Below, in pieces: positions 36,122 through 45,252 of a stretch of 64,000 nucleotides of DNA (position 1 is the stretch's first letter; the number at the start of each line of letters is the position of its first letter). The position numbers and the translations under genes were made by a program. Below the pieces are notes generated by a model. The model made no database searches. It saw nothing but the letters and a program-made list of their open reading frames with translations, and was not told the DNA's origin. Source of the stretch: Ferruginibacter albus (lineage in GTDB: Bacteria; Bacteroidota; Bacteroidia; Chitinophagales; Chitinophagaceae); NCBI RefSeq assembly GCF_020042285.1, contig NZ_CP083388.1:1514001-1578000 (forward strand). Direction: 5' to 3'.

Positions 36122-36772
36122 ATGAAGGAATTTTTTCTTATCATTATAGCATACCTCATCGGCTCGATTCCAACAGCTTTATTGGTCAGCAGGCGCTTTT
36201 TTGATATTGACATTCGTGATTACGGAAGCGGCAACATGGGAGCCACTAATACTTTTAGAGTTTTAGGCAAAAGATATGGTACCATGGTAATGTTTTTTGA
36301 CATTATGAAAGGAATGTTAGCTGTTGCCTTGTATAATATTCTTCCTTATTATTTACCCCAGGCGCATATGTTTGACAGAACCAATCTAATGGTTGGTTTA
36401 GGATTGGCAGCTGTGGTAGGTCATGTTTTCCCGGTTTTTGCAAATTTTCGTGGTGGTAAGGGTGTTGCTACCTTATTTGGAATGATGCTGGCTATTCAGC
36501 CTGTTATTGCAGGAAGTTGTGTAGCAGTATTCTTAATAGTATTATACTTAACACGTTATATCTCTTTAAGCTCTATTTTAGCGGGCGTGGCATTACCTAT
36601 TTGCGTTTTATGGATATGGAATGATAATGTTACTATCTACAGAGTATTTGCAGTATTGGTTGCTGCAATGGTTGTATTAACACACCAAAAAAACATAAGT
36701 CGTTTGCTGCGTGGCGATGAAAGCCGCGTTCCTATTTTAAAATACCGCGACAGAAGAAAAATGCGTAAATAA
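36122..36772 (+). CDS. plsY: acyl-phosphate:glycerol-3-phosphate acyltransferase
   Basis: The 216-residue integral membrane protein has the PlsY motifs in order: YLIGSIPTALLV, DYGSGNMGATNTFRVLG and FRGGKGVATLFG, with about five transmembrane helices. It makes lysophosphatidic acid from acyl phosphate and glycerol-3-phosphate, the first committed step of phospholipid synthesis. The motif residues and length are standard. It has its own promoter (36088) and is followed by an M48 protease gene after 159 bases. Confidence 0.95.
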   Translation: MKEFFLIIIAYLIGSIPTALLVSRRFFDIDIRDYGSGNMGATNTFRVLGKRYGTMVMFFDIMKGMLAVALYNILPYYLPQAHMFDRTNLMVGLGLAAVVGHVFPVFANFRGGKGVATLFGMMLAIQPVIAGSCVAVFLIVLYLTRYISLSSILAGVALPICVLWIWNDNVTIYRVFAVLVAAMVVLTHQKNISRLLRGDESRVPILKYRDRRKMRK

Positions 36773-36931
36773 AATTCTCCAACGCAACTTTTCATTTTTG
36801 ATTTAAGTCTGAAAAACTAATTTAGCCTTTTGTATATTGGTACGTCAATTGCATGTCATATATAAAACAGCTATTATGTGCCGGAATTGGAAAACTTAAT
36901 AAAGTCCCATTAAAATAATCAAACTTAGTTT

Positions 36932-37744
36932 ATGAAAAGAATCTTATTAGCATCAGCAATTATTCTATCTGTAATTTCCTGTAGCCGTAACCCGGTTACG
37001 GGGCGCAAACAATTAAGTCTTGTTTCTGAAGACCAATTGCAGCAAATGGCGCTAACGGAATACAAAACTTTTTTATCACAAAATAAGGTAGTCAGTAATG
37101 TAGGGAATAAGGACGCGGAAATGGTTCGTCGTGTGGGATCTCGTATTGCAAAGGCTATTACTGATTATTATAACACACAAGGCAAAGGCGATATCTTAAA
37201 AGGGTATAACTGGGAGTTTAACCTGGTAGATAGCAAAGAGGTAAATGCCTGGTGCATGCCGGGAGGAAAAGTAGTGGTTTATACTGGTTTGTTACCTGTA
37301 ACACAGAATGAAGCTGCTTTAGCAATTGTTTTAGGGCATGAAATAACGCATGCTGTAGCAAAACACGGTAATGAAAGAATGAGCCAGGAAATGGTGGCAC
37401 AAGGTATTGGAGTTGCAGGGAACGTATTAACGGGCAACAATCCCCAGGTAAACAGCATTTTTAATAATATTTATGCCCCTGGCTCTCAGGTAGCTGTATT
37501 ATTGCCTAACTCCCGTAACCAGGAATATGAAGCCGACCATTTTGGATTGTTGTTTGCAGCTATGGCAGGATATAACCCACGGGAGGCGATTCCTTTCTGG
37601 CAACGGATGCAGGCAATGAGCGGCGGGTCGCAGCAACCTGAGTTTTTAAGCACTCACCCGGCTGATGCAAACAGAATTCAGCGTTTACAAGGTTATATGG
37701 ACGAAGCACTGAAATACTATAAACCTGTGAATAGCAAGAATTAA
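36932..37744 (+). CDS. M48-family metalloprotease lipoprotein
   Basis: A 270-residue protein with a signal peptide and a lipobox VISC (Cys at about 17), followed by SRNPVTGRKQLSLV. The M48 zinc motif HEITHAVAKH (about 136-145) and a downstream ExxxAD (EYEADHFG) are intact. BepA/LoiP-like periplasmic proteases of this type help to clear misfolded outer-membrane proteins. The TPR tail of BepA is missing, so it is a short LoiP-like form. Confidence 0.92.
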   Translation: MKRILLASAIILSVISCSRNPVTGRKQLSLVSEDQLQQMALTEYKTFLSQNKVVSNVGNKDAEMVRRVGSRIAKAITDYYNTQGKGDILKGYNWEFNLVDSKEVNAWCMPGGKVVVYTGLLPVTQNEAALAIVLGHEITHAVAKHGNERMSQEMVAQGIGVAGNVLTGNNPQVNSIFNNIYAPGSQVAVLLPNSRNQEYEADHFGLLFAAMAGYNPREAIPFWQRMQAMSGGSQQPEFLSTHPADANRIQRLQGYMDEALKYYKPVNSKN

Positions 37745-37797
37745 ACACTTGCATTTTTTTATCATATAACTTTTTTTTAAAAAAGCACTGCTTTTTA

Positions 37798-37829
37798 TTG
37801 TGAATACCACAAAAAGAAGCGTACCTTTG
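37798..37829 (+). promoter_or_regulatory. complete Bacteroidota-type promoter
   Basis: TTG at 37798-37800, a 21-base spacer, then TACCTTTG at 37822-37829. It drives the gene at 37943 with a leader of roughly 110 bases, longer than most in this window. Confidence 0.65.
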
Positions 37830-37942
37830 CATCTCAAACCCGTAACAGATAAGGGTTTCAGTAATTTTACTATCCAAGCTTCCGTAAAAACATGTCTTTT
37901 CTCTGAACCGTCACTTATTTTAAACCTTAAAATTTTTTCAAC

Positions 37943-38386
37943 ATGGAAGTATTAACGCTGTCTCAGTCGTTACCCGAAAAATTGCAATTAACTACCGAAA
38001 AAAACGTGTTAATACAAGGTTTACCTTCTACAATAGAGAAACAGTTCATAAAATTATCGTTTGCTAAAAACGTAACTCCTTTACTAAAAACACGCAAAAT
38101 AGATTTTGCCTTGGTGTTTGCTGTTAGTCAACGCCAGCTAAAAGATATTTTGAATGATGTTATTCCTGCATTGAATAATGCCGCTAAATTATGGGTGGCT
38201 TATCCTAAACCAACATCTAAAATTGCCAGTGATCTTACTCGTATCTGCAATTGGGATTGTGTTGAAAGCTTAGGCTTTGAAAACACAGACAAGATCGGTA
38301 TCGATCACGTTTGGAATGCTGTTCAATTTAAAAAAGCCGGAAAATCTGCTAAATTAAAATTAGCAGTGCTTGAAGCAGAAGCTTAG
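37943..38386 (+). CDS. DUF3052-like small cytosolic protein
   Basis: The 147-residue protein has no signal or membrane segment. Its pattern LWVAYPKPTSKIASDLTRICNWD and IDHVWNAVQF resembles DUF3052-type proteins, in which a similar WISYPK...DLTR...WSALRF frame is seen, but the similarity is from memory and short. The function is unknown. It has a full promoter and a leader of about 110 bases, hinting at post-transcriptional control. It converges on the lipoprotein gene at 38411 with a 24-base gap. Confidence 0.65.
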   Translation: MEVLTLSQSLPEKLQLTTEKNVLIQGLPSTIEKQFIKLSFAKNVTPLLKTRKIDFALVFAVSQRQLKDILNDVIPALNNAAKLWVAYPKPTSKIASDLTRICNWDCVESLGFENTDKIGIDHVWNAVQFKKAGKSAKLKLAVLEAEA

Positions 38387-38410
38387 TCTGTTTATTAGAT
38401 TGAGCAAAGG

Positions 38411-38794
38411 CTATTTAAGCTTGTAAATATCTTCGTATTTTATATATGCAGTTTTACTGATTGTGTACATAGGATTGCCAACAGCATCTTTAATAATCCC
38501 TTTTGTTTCATCATCAGCAATGGGAAAATTAATGTAATATTCTCTGCCATCATTTAACCTTATTCCATAGGTCTCAACGGAGTTTTCTATTGAAACAGAA
38601 TTTTGGGAATAGTCATAATGATTTATTTTACCTGAGCTGTCTTTAATGTAAAAGCGTTTAGCTTCAAAGGTAATCTCTAATTTTTCTCCTTCGGAACCGA
38701 TGGCTTTCCACGTTCCTCTGTAAGTATCAGATCCGCTGCAACCATGCAACAAAACAACTGCTACCAATAGTAAAAGACTTTTTATTTGTCTCAT
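38411..38794 (-). CDS. small hypothetical lipoprotein
   Basis: A 127-residue lipoprotein with a signal (about 1-19) and lipobox LHGC. The mature domain is small and beta-rich (YRGTWKAIGSEGEKLEITFEAKRFYIKDSSGKINHYDY), like a lipocalin or META-type fold. The function is unknown. It lies three bases after the stop of the gene at 38798 on the same strand, so it is probably co-transcribed with it and with the Fe-S protein upstream. Confidence 0.75.
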   Translation of the reverse strand: MRQIKSLLLLVAVVLLHGCSGSDTYRGTWKAIGSEGEKLEITFEAKRFYIKDSSGKINHYDYSQNSVSIENSVETYGIRLNDGREYYINFPIADDETKGIIKDAVGNPMYTISKTAYIKYEDIYKLK

Positions 38795-38797
38795 ACT

Positions 38798-39316
38798 TTA
38801 TATTTTTATTGCTGAAAAATTGTATCGTTTAGCCAACCAGCTATCCTTAATCGGTATCAGCCAGTTATTTAATAATTCTTCTTTTGTTTGTACAAGATTA
38901 TTGAAGTAAATGGTATCGGGAGTAATTGTTCCGTTTTCAATGGCATTTTCTATTTGTGATAATGACAGTAGTTGAATACTTTCATTTACGATAAAACCCA
39001 ATGCCTGTCTTTCAAACATGGGGGCATTGAATTGTTGTTCTATCTGTTTAATAACTCTAACAGAGCTATCCGTGCTGCATCCGCTAACACCGGCTTGTGT
39101 TTCATCCGCAATAATCACTGCAAATTGATTGAATAGTAATTTGGCAAAGCCCTTTACATCTGCACCATGACTTTTCCAGTTATCGGCAAATTGTTGGAGA
39201 ATTGAATCGATTTGAAAAACTTCCTCTGCATTAAACGGGCGTGAACTTTGGTATATCCATACCCGTGAGTTATTATTAAAATTGGCAGGAATGTATTGTT
39301 GTATGTTGAAATTCAT
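38798..39316 (-). CDS. conserved Bacteroidota hypothetical protein
   Basis: The 172-residue protein belongs to a family found in many Bacteroidota, beginning with IPANFNNNSRVWIYQSSRPFNAEEVFQID and followed by FADNWKSHGADVKGFAKLLFNQFAVIIADETQAGVSGCSTDSSVR. The conserved Cys in GVSGCSTD may matter. It is often called an ABC transporter ATPase in databases, but no Walker A or signature motif is present, so that name is unsupported. It sits between the Fe-S protein gene (16 bases away) and a lipoprotein gene. Confidence 0.75.
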   Translation of the reverse strand: MNFNIQQYIPANFNNNSRVWIYQSSRPFNAEEVFQIDSILQQFADNWKSHGADVKGFAKLLFNQFAVIIADETQAGVSGCSTDSSVRVIKQIEQQFNAPMFERQALGFIVNESIQLLSLSQIENAIENGTITPDTIYFNNLVQTKEELLNNWLIPIKDSWLAKRYNFSAIKI

Positions 39317-39332
39317 AACTTTTGCTTTAAGT

Positions 39333-40106
39333 TTAAATATAAGCTGCTACTAATTCTGCAATGTCCATCACTTTTATATCTTCTTTATCATTTGCTTTAA
39401 CACCGTCTGTCATCATCGTATTGCAAAACGGGCAGGCAGTTGCAATTACTTTGGCATTCGTACTGATCGCTTCTTTGCTTCTTTCCATATTGATTCTTGT
39501 ACTGCCTTTTTCCTCTTCCTTGAACATTTGAGCACCACCGGCACCACAACATAAACCATTGCTTTTACAACGCTTCATCTCTACCAACTCGGTTTTTAAA
39601 GCTTCCAGCACTTTTCTTGGCGCTTCATAAATATTATTAGCTCTTCCTAAGTAACAACTATCATGATAAGTTGTTGAAGTATTCTTTAGATTATTATCTT
39701 CTTTGATTACAATCTTTCCTTCATTTATTAATTGATCAAGAAATACAGAATGGTGGATTACTTCATATACACCACCCAATTCCGCATATTCATTTTTTAA
39801 AATATTAAAGCAATGCGGACAGGCAGTAACGATCTTTTTAATATTATAATTATTGAGCGTTTGAATGTTTTGGTAAGCCATCATTTGGAAGATGAATTCA
39901 TTGCCGGCACGCCTGGCAGGATCCCCGGTACACATTTCTTCTTTGCCCAGGATAGCATATTTAATGCCCGCTTTATGTAAGATGAGGGAGAACGCTTTGG
40001 TTATTTTTTGCACCCGCTGATCAAAACTTCCTGCACATCCCACCCAGAACAAAATTTCTGGGCTTTCCCCATTAACGGTCATTTCTGCAACTGTAGGAAC
40101 GTGCAT
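39333..40106 (-). CDS. CCG-domain (Fe-S)-binding protein
   Basis: A 257-residue cytosolic protein with two cysteine-rich CCG domains: WVGCAGSFDQR and ACPHCFNIL, then HDSCYLGRANN, NGLCCGAGGAQMF and ACPFCNTMM. These bind a 4Fe-4S cluster as in the HdrB/GlcF/LutA family. The frame is open to 40127, but the -7 box at 40125-40132 overlaps it, so Met at 40106 (MHVPTVAEM) is chosen. The partner with 4Fe-4S ferredoxin domains and a membrane part is probably the protein at 45472, here 5.4 kb away. Confidence 0.85.
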   Translation of the reverse strand: MHVPTVAEMTVNGESPEILFWVGCAGSFDQRVQKITKAFSLILHKAGIKYAILGKEEMCTGDPARRAGNEFIFQMMAYQNIQTLNNYNIKKIVTACPHCFNILKNEYAELGGVYEVIHHSVFLDQLINEGKIVIKEDNNLKNTSTTYHDSCYLGRANNIYEAPRKVLEALKTELVEMKRCKSNGLCCGAGGAQMFKEEEKGSTRINMERSKEAISTNAKVIATACPFCNTMMTDGVKANDKEDIKVMDIAELVAAYI

Positions 40107-40124
40107 ATCGTTTATTTTTCTAAA

Positions 40125-40132
40125 CAAATGTA
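40125..40132 (-). promoter_or_regulatory. -7 promoter element of the CCG-domain gene
   Basis: The minus strand reads TACATTTG, 18 bases upstream of the Met at 40106. It decides against the longer reading frame that starts at 40127. Confidence 0.5.
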
Positions 40133-40181
40133 CTTATTGTTTTATGGATTTATTACAACAGCATATTTTTGATGATTATTA

Positions 40182-41234
40182 TTGATGAGACAATTAATTA
40201 AAAAGATAACGAACTGGGAAGCTTGGCCATTTAAGCTATTGTATGCGCCTATATCTTTATTTTGGCTATGGTATATTTTAAGGTCAAGAGCTGTTTGGTT
40301 TTTTACACCTAGCAATCCTAAGCTAACCTTTGGCGGTATGGAAGGAGAGCCCAAAAAAGAAATGTATGATCTGCTACCGAAAGAATTTTATCCTGCTACA
40401 TTTAATGCATTGCCCTCCGACGATTTTTCTGTTATTAAAGAAAGATTAAATTTTCATGGCATTATTTACCCTTTAATTGTAAAACCCGAAATTGGAGGAC
40501 AAGGAATTTTGTTCAGGAAATTGGATACTGAAGACGAATTAAGAAAATATCATACTAAAGTCCCTGTTGAATATATAGTGCAGCAAATGGTGAATTATCC
40601 AATGGAAGTAAGTGTATTTTATATCCGTCATCCTGAACAAAAGAACGGCATGATTACCGGTTTTCTGCACAAGGTTCCTTTGCAGGTTGTGGGCGATGGT
40701 AAACATACTTTGGAAGAACTGGTGTTGCAACATCCCAAAGGGAGCAAACGTATAGGAGAAATGCACAGTAAACATAAATTAAGCTGGAATAAAATATTAC
40801 TCCCCGGAGAAAAGTATATGTTGAGTTATGCAGCTAATCACAATAGGGGAGCGCATTTTATTAATTTAAAAGAATATATAGATGAAAAGCTGTTGGTTCA
40901 TTTTGATGAGATGAGCAATAGTATAAATGATTTTTTTTATGGCAGGTATGATATCATGTGTAATAGCATTGAAGACTTAAAAGCGGGTAAGAATTTTGCG
41001 ATTCTTGAATTTAATGGTTGCGGTGCAGAACCTAATCATTTCTATGATACGGGCTACACATTGATCGGCGCTTATAAAGAAATCTTAAAACATTGGAAAG
41101 CTTTATACAATATCAGTAAATACAATCGAAAGCAAGGTATCCGGCCATGGAAGTTTTTTAAAGGAGCTGCATTTCTTCGCAGTTCAAAAAAATATATGGC
41201 TTTTATAAAAGCGGCTGATAAAACTATTGAATAG
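40182..41234 (+). CDS. ATP-grasp-like protein (D-Ala-D-Ala ligase-like)
   Basis: The 350-residue protein has two segments recalling an ATP-grasp fold: IVKPEIGGQGILFRKL and VEYIVQQMVNYPMEVSVFYIRHPEQK, with FAILEFNGCGAEPNHFYDT near the end supplying the metal-binding Glu and Asn. The start region (WEAWPFKLLYAPISLFWLWYI) includes a membrane-associated hydrophobic stretch. Substrates are unknown. It is followed by a LysE-type exporter gene 3 bases later, so a compound made or ligated by this enzyme could be exported by it, an inference from position. Confidence 0.72.
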   Translation: MMRQLIKKITNWEAWPFKLLYAPISLFWLWYILRSRAVWFFTPSNPKLTFGGMEGEPKKEMYDLLPKEFYPATFNALPSDDFSVIKERLNFHGIIYPLIVKPEIGGQGILFRKLDTEDELRKYHTKVPVEYIVQQMVNYPMEVSVFYIRHPEQKNGMITGFLHKVPLQVVGDGKHTLEELVLQHPKGSKRIGEMHSKHKLSWNKILLPGEKYMLSYAANHNRGAHFINLKEYIDEKLLVHFDEMSNSINDFFYGRYDIMCNSIEDLKAGKNFAILEFNGCGAEPNHFYDTGYTLIGAYKEILKHWKALYNISKYNRKQGIRPWKFFKGAAFLRSSKKYMAFIKAADKTIE

Positions 41235-41237
41235 ACC

Positions 41238-41921
41238 ATGCAAAAAATGTTTCGCATATTTCTTTGGGGATTGATCATCAGTTTTTTGGGAACATTGCCA
41301 TTAGGGACTTTAAATGTGGCGGCCATGCAGATCGGTTTGCAGGAAAGCATTATACATGCTTTGTTTTTTTCACTGGGATGTTTACTGATAGAAGTTTTGT
41401 ATGTACGCATTTCATTAGTAGGTATCGATTGGATACGTAAGCAAAAACGTTTAATGCAAATAATGGAATGGGCAACGCTTTTTATTATTGTAGCCTTAGC
41501 CATAGGAAGTTTTGTTGCTGCTGCAAAACACGGAGGCAATGCAAAAAATGTTTTACTCCAAAACAATATGAATCGTTTTTTGTTGGGGATGCTCATGTGT
41601 GCAATTAATCCCGTGCAAATTCCTTTTTGGTTTGGGTGGAGTACAGTGCTTTTTACAAAAGGAGTGTTACAACCTGTAAAAGCACAATATAATTTTTATA
41701 TTATCGGAATTGGTATAGGAACGTTCGCAGGTAATTGTGTATTTATTTTTGGTGGACACTGGATAGTAAGTAAAATAGCTAACAGCGAGCAATATTTAAA
41801 CTGGGTCATTGGCGGCATATTTACTATTACGGCTATTTTGCAGTTAGTAAAAATACTAAGACATAAAGACTCCGTATATCAATTCACACATGAAAATGAA
41901 ACAATTAACAAGCTCCAATAA
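41238..41921 (+). CDS. LysE-family exporter
   Basis: A 227-residue protein with about six transmembrane helices. The LysE signature is visible as GTLPLGTLNVAAMQIGLQESIIHALFFSLGC near the N-terminus and INPVQIPFWFGW in the middle. The family exports amino acids or related small molecules. It is placed 3 bases after the ATP-grasp-like gene, so the two are translationally close. Confidence 0.85.
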   Translation: MQKMFRIFLWGLIISFLGTLPLGTLNVAAMQIGLQESIIHALFFSLGCLLIEVLYVRISLVGIDWIRKQKRLMQIMEWATLFIIVALAIGSFVAAAKHGGNAKNVLLQNNMNRFLLGMLMCAINPVQIPFWFGWSTVLFTKGVLQPVKAQYNFYIIGIGIGTFAGNCVFIFGGHWIVSKIANSEQYLNWVIGGIFTITAILQLVKILRHKDSVYQFTHENETINKLQ

Positions 41922-41982
41922 ATAGTTAATAATTACCTTGTAATAATTAAAATTTCTTTCATTATATTTAATATTAAATTTT

Positions 41983-42483
41983 ATGGCATTAAAAGACGGG
42001 TTGCTTGCTGAGATAAAACATGAAGCAGCATCAACCAAAAAGATCCTCGAAAAAGTTCCTGTTGAACACCTGAGCTGGAAACCTCACGAAAAATCAATGA
42101 CCCTCGGAAGGCTCGCATCGCATGTAGCGGAGATCCCTCGTTGGGTTTCAAATATCATTCGTGCGGATGAATATAATTTTCAAACGCAGCCGATGAAAAG
42201 AAATGATGCGCAATCGAAAGAAGAGTTACTGACTCTTTTTGAAGAAACGTTAAATAAGGCCGTTGCTGACATTGAAGCTGTTGACAATGAGGAGTTATTT
42301 AAAACATGGACAGTTAAAAACGGTGAACACACTGTTTTTCAACTAGCTAAGATCGGATCTTTAAGAGGATGGGCGTATAATCATTTGTATCATCATCGCG
42401 GACAGCTTTCGGTGTATTTGCGTTTATTGGATATCCCTGTTCCGGGAATGTATGGTCCAAGCGCTGATGAATCTATGGTTTAA
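41983..42483 (+). CDS. DinB-family protein
   Basis: The 166-residue protein is a four-helix DinB/YfiT-like protein. KILEKVPVEHLSWKPHEKSMTLGRLASHVAEIPRW places one metal-binding His in helix 2, and AYNHLYHHRGQLSVYLR gives the later His pair, so the three-His divalent-metal site is intact. Members act in thiol-dependent transfer or detoxification; the substrate is unknown. It is a separate unit on the plus strand. Confidence 0.88.
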   Translation: MALKDGLLAEIKHEAASTKKILEKVPVEHLSWKPHEKSMTLGRLASHVAEIPRWVSNIIRADEYNFQTQPMKRNDAQSKEELLTLFEETLNKAVADIEAVDNEELFKTWTVKNGEHTVFQLAKIGSLRGWAYNHLYHHRGQLSVYLRLLDIPVPGMYGPSADESMV

Positions 42484-42530
42484 TGGCCCTGTATTTTGAA
42501 ATTAAGAATTTCAGGATAAATGCATAACGT

Positions 42531-42839
42531 ATGAATACAACAGCTATGAATAGACGAATTTTTCATTTCCTTACTCCTTGCCTCATTGCATCGGTAGGTT
42601 TGTTGGTTATGGCTATTGATGGTGCGTTGAATATGGTAAGAAGTAAAGGTTGGAGTTTAAATGGCATTATTGTAGGTTCATCTTTCTTTGCATTGTATCT
42701 TATCAGTGATTATCTTATCAGAAGATGGCTGCCGGGCAAACTCGTTGCCATCTGGATAATTGAAATAGTATTGATCATTTTATCTGCCATATTGTTTTGG
42801 AATTATTTTCCTTTTAAACATATTGGACATATAGGATGA
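42531..42839 (+). CDS. small hypothetical membrane protein
   Basis: The 102-residue protein has three hydrophobic helices (about 12-28, 42-60, 70-90) with very short connecting loops and a basic patch (RRWLPGK). I recognise no family. It starts 47 bases after the DinB gene, possibly in the same transcript. Function unknown. Confidence 0.6.
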   Translation: MNTTAMNRRIFHFLTPCLIASVGLLVMAIDGALNMVRSKGWSLNGIIVGSSFFALYLISDYLIRRWLPGKLVAIWIIEIVLIILSAILFWNYFPFKHIGHIG

Positions 42840-42979
42840 TTGTTGAAGTTCTTTGAGTGAATAAGCAAGTAGTCAATTGTGAAAATATATTGCCTCTAAT
42901 AGTGCAACAAAAATTCACCATTGATGATTTGCCATTCACATCATTCTCTTGCATTGTTCACCTTACATAATAAACTGTC

Positions 42980-43372
42980 ATGAAACCAACCTTCCCCATG
43001 CTCATAGACAGAGTTCAGTCTATGGTAATTGACTTTATTATTATTGTGGTGTTGATGTACGGGCTTTCTCAAGTATTAGGTAAACTTGACAACGTTTCTC
43101 CTCAATGGATCCATATTGTATTGTTTTTTACAATATGGTTTCTCTACGAGCCATTCTTTGTATGGCTGGGTTGTACGCCGGGGCAGTACGTTAAAAAGTT
43201 GCGTGTACGTAAAGAAACCGATATTAATCATCACATTAATTTTATCCAGTCGCTGATGCGTTATGTTATTAAGATGCTTTTGGGCTGGGTGTCTTTTTTC
43301 ACCATTGATCAAAACCAGGAGAAAAGAGCCATTCACGATTTTGTTTCTGAAAGCGTAATGATCAAGCTGTAA
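42980..43372 (+). CDS. RDD-family membrane protein
   Basis: A 130-residue protein with the RDD pattern: LIDRVQSMVIDFIIIVVLMYGL, then a second hydrophobic segment (IVLFFTIWFLYEPFFVWLGC) followed by CTPGQYVKKLRVRKE, and a final segment (about 95-112). The function of RDD proteins is not known; some are linked to ion or compatible-solute transport. The gene is followed by a strong terminator. Confidence 0.85.
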   Translation: MKPTFPMLIDRVQSMVIDFIIIVVLMYGLSQVLGKLDNVSPQWIHIVLFFTIWFLYEPFFVWLGCTPGQYVKKLRVRKETDINHHINFIQSLMRYVIKMLLGWVSFFTIDQNQEKRAIHDFVSESVMIKL

Positions 43373-43387
43373 TGCATTTTTTAATTT

Positions 43388-43424
43388 AAAACCTGTAAAG
43401 TTGTAAAAGCTTTACAGGTTTTTT
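43388..43424 (+). terminator. terminator of the RDD gene
   Basis: AAAACCTGTAAAG and CTTTACAGGTTTT form a 13-bp stem with a 9-base loop, followed by a T run. It lies 15 bases past the stop codon. Confidence 0.8.
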
Positions 43425-43472
43425 ATTTGGGGTAAGTGATAAATAATTATTTTTAGAAAAATCATTTTTACA

Positions 43473-45218
43473 GTGAAGAAGATTGCGGTTTTAATAATTT
43501 TTTCTTTGTCGGTTTTATTGTGCAATGCACAGGTGGATTCAATAAAACTTGCAAGTGCTACACACGCCTTTAATTCGGGAGATTACGAAAGCGCATTGTC
43601 AGGATTTAAAGATTGCCTTACACAGGCATTGCAAAATAATGATCAGAAAAAAGCAGTAAAGATCTACTTTAATATCGCGAAGACATATGACATGTTGGGT
43701 AAAGTAGTACAGGCGTTGGAGAACTATCAACTGTCGGAAAAATTAGCAACAGAAATTAATGAACAATTACCCAAAGCCAAAGCGTTAAATAATATAGGAG
43801 CATTGTACCGGGAACAGAAAAACCTAGCTCAGGCATTACTGTATAACAATAAGGCAGAAGCTATTGCTTTAGTATTGAAAGATTCTTTAACCATTGCAGA
43901 TTGTGCTAATAATAAAGGGATCATTTTTGAAATGGAGAAAAAATTTGATTCAGCTATTAACAGTTATAAAACAGCATTAACTATTTACAGGCAAATAAAC
44001 GATAGCCAGCATGTTTCCATCGCATTGAATAATTTGGGAGTATTGTACAAGCAAATGGGCAAGTACAACGAAGCAATAGACAGCTACAAGCAGGCGTTAG
44101 AGATTGCAGAAGCATCAGAAGATAAATATGTAATCGCTGCTAACAATGTAAATATCGGCAGCGCTTTAAATGAAATTAAAAATTATCCGGAAGGCTTATC
44201 GTATAATAACAAGGGATTTGAGATCGCAAAAGAAATACAAGCGTTAGATATTTTAACGGCAGCATCATTAAATATTGCCAATGAATATGCCGGATTAAAA
44301 GATTTTTCAAAAGCCTACGAATGGCAACAAAAATATACAACCTACAACGATAGTTTTATCAATATTGAACGAAATAAACAAATAGCAGAAGCGGAAACAA
44401 AATACCAGGCTGCACAAAAAGAAAAGTTGATAAACGAACAGCAATTTCAATTAACAAAAAAGAATTATTGGCTGTTAGGTTCGGCGGGAGCAATATTGCT
44501 GATCTGCCTATTGGGATATACCAATTACAAGCGATATAAGCTGCGGCAGGAAACAAAGTTGCAGGAAACACTCATTACTCAACAGCAATTATCCACCCAG
44601 GCTGTGCTGGAAGCAGAAGAAAACGAAAGGAAAAGAATAGCCAATGAACTGCATGATGGAGTAGGACAGATGATGAGCGCTGCTAAAATGAATTTGTCTG
44701 CATTTGAGAGTAATATACAGTTTAAGGACGAAAAGCAAAAGCAGGTGCTCGAGAAGATAATAACATTGGTAGATGACAGTTGTAAAGAAGTAAGAACCGT
44801 TAGCCATCAAATGATGCCTAATGCTTTATTGAAAAAAGGACTTTCCAGTGCAATTAGGGAATTTATAGATAAGATAGACAACCAAATATTAAAGATCGAT
44901 TTGTACAGCGAGGGACTGAATGAACGCATTGATGCCAATACAGAAGCGGTTTTATATCGTGTAGTGCAGGAGTGTGTGAATAACGTGATCAAACATAGCG
45001 GCGCAAACCGATTGGATATTTCATTGGTTAAAGATCCTGATGGCATTAGCATAACGGTAGAGGATAATGGAAAGGGGTTTAATACGAATGAATATGAACA
45101 GAATGGAGGAATGGGATTGAAAAACATGCGTACAAGAATTGAATATTTAAAAGGTACTATAGAGTTTAATAGTGAACCTGGAAAGGGAATGTTGGTTGCC
45201 ATTCATGTTCCTGCTTAA
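43473..45218 (+). CDS. TPR-containing sensor histidine kinase (HisKA_3)
   Basis: The 581-residue protein has a signal-like N-terminus (about 1-19), about six tetratricopeptide repeats to residue 300, a transmembrane helix (about 330-347), a coiled-coil region and a HisKA_3 domain with ENERKRIANELHDGVGQMM containing the phosphoacceptor His. A HATPase domain follows with NNVIKHS, DNGKGFN and GGMGLKNMRTRIEYL. The start codon is GTG. The kinase would sense through its periplasmic TPR part. A LuxR-type response regulator normally follows such kinases; here a broken small gene follows and no regulator is present. Confidence 0.9.
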   Translation: MKKIAVLIIFSLSVLLCNAQVDSIKLASATHAFNSGDYESALSGFKDCLTQALQNNDQKKAVKIYFNIAKTYDMLGKVVQALENYQLSEKLATEINEQLPKAKALNNIGALYREQKNLAQALLYNNKAEAIALVLKDSLTIADCANNKGIIFEMEKKFDSAINSYKTALTIYRQINDSQHVSIALNNLGVLYKQMGKYNEAIDSYKQALEIAEASEDKYVIAANNVNIGSALNEIKNYPEGLSYNNKGFEIAKEIQALDILTAASLNIANEYAGLKDFSKAYEWQQKYTTYNDSFINIERNKQIAEAETKYQAAQKEKLINEQQFQLTKKNYWLLGSAGAILLICLLGYTNYKRYKLRQETKLQETLITQQQLSTQAVLEAEENERKRIANELHDGVGQMMSAAKMNLSAFESNIQFKDEKQKQVLEKIITLVDDSCKEVRTVSHQMMPNALLKKGLSSAIREFIDKIDNQILKIDLYSEGLNERIDANTEAVLYRVVQECVNNVIKHSGANRLDISLVKDPDGISITVEDNGKGFNTNEYEQNGGMGLKNMRTRIEYLKGTIEFNSEPGKGMLVAIHVPA

Positions 45219-45252
45219 ATTTTTCATTTCGCTTTAAAACAAATTATATAAC

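Noticed and set aside
38798..39316. ABC transporter ATPase annotation for this protein
   Set aside because: No Walker A, signature or Walker B motif is visible; the database-style name looks wrong.
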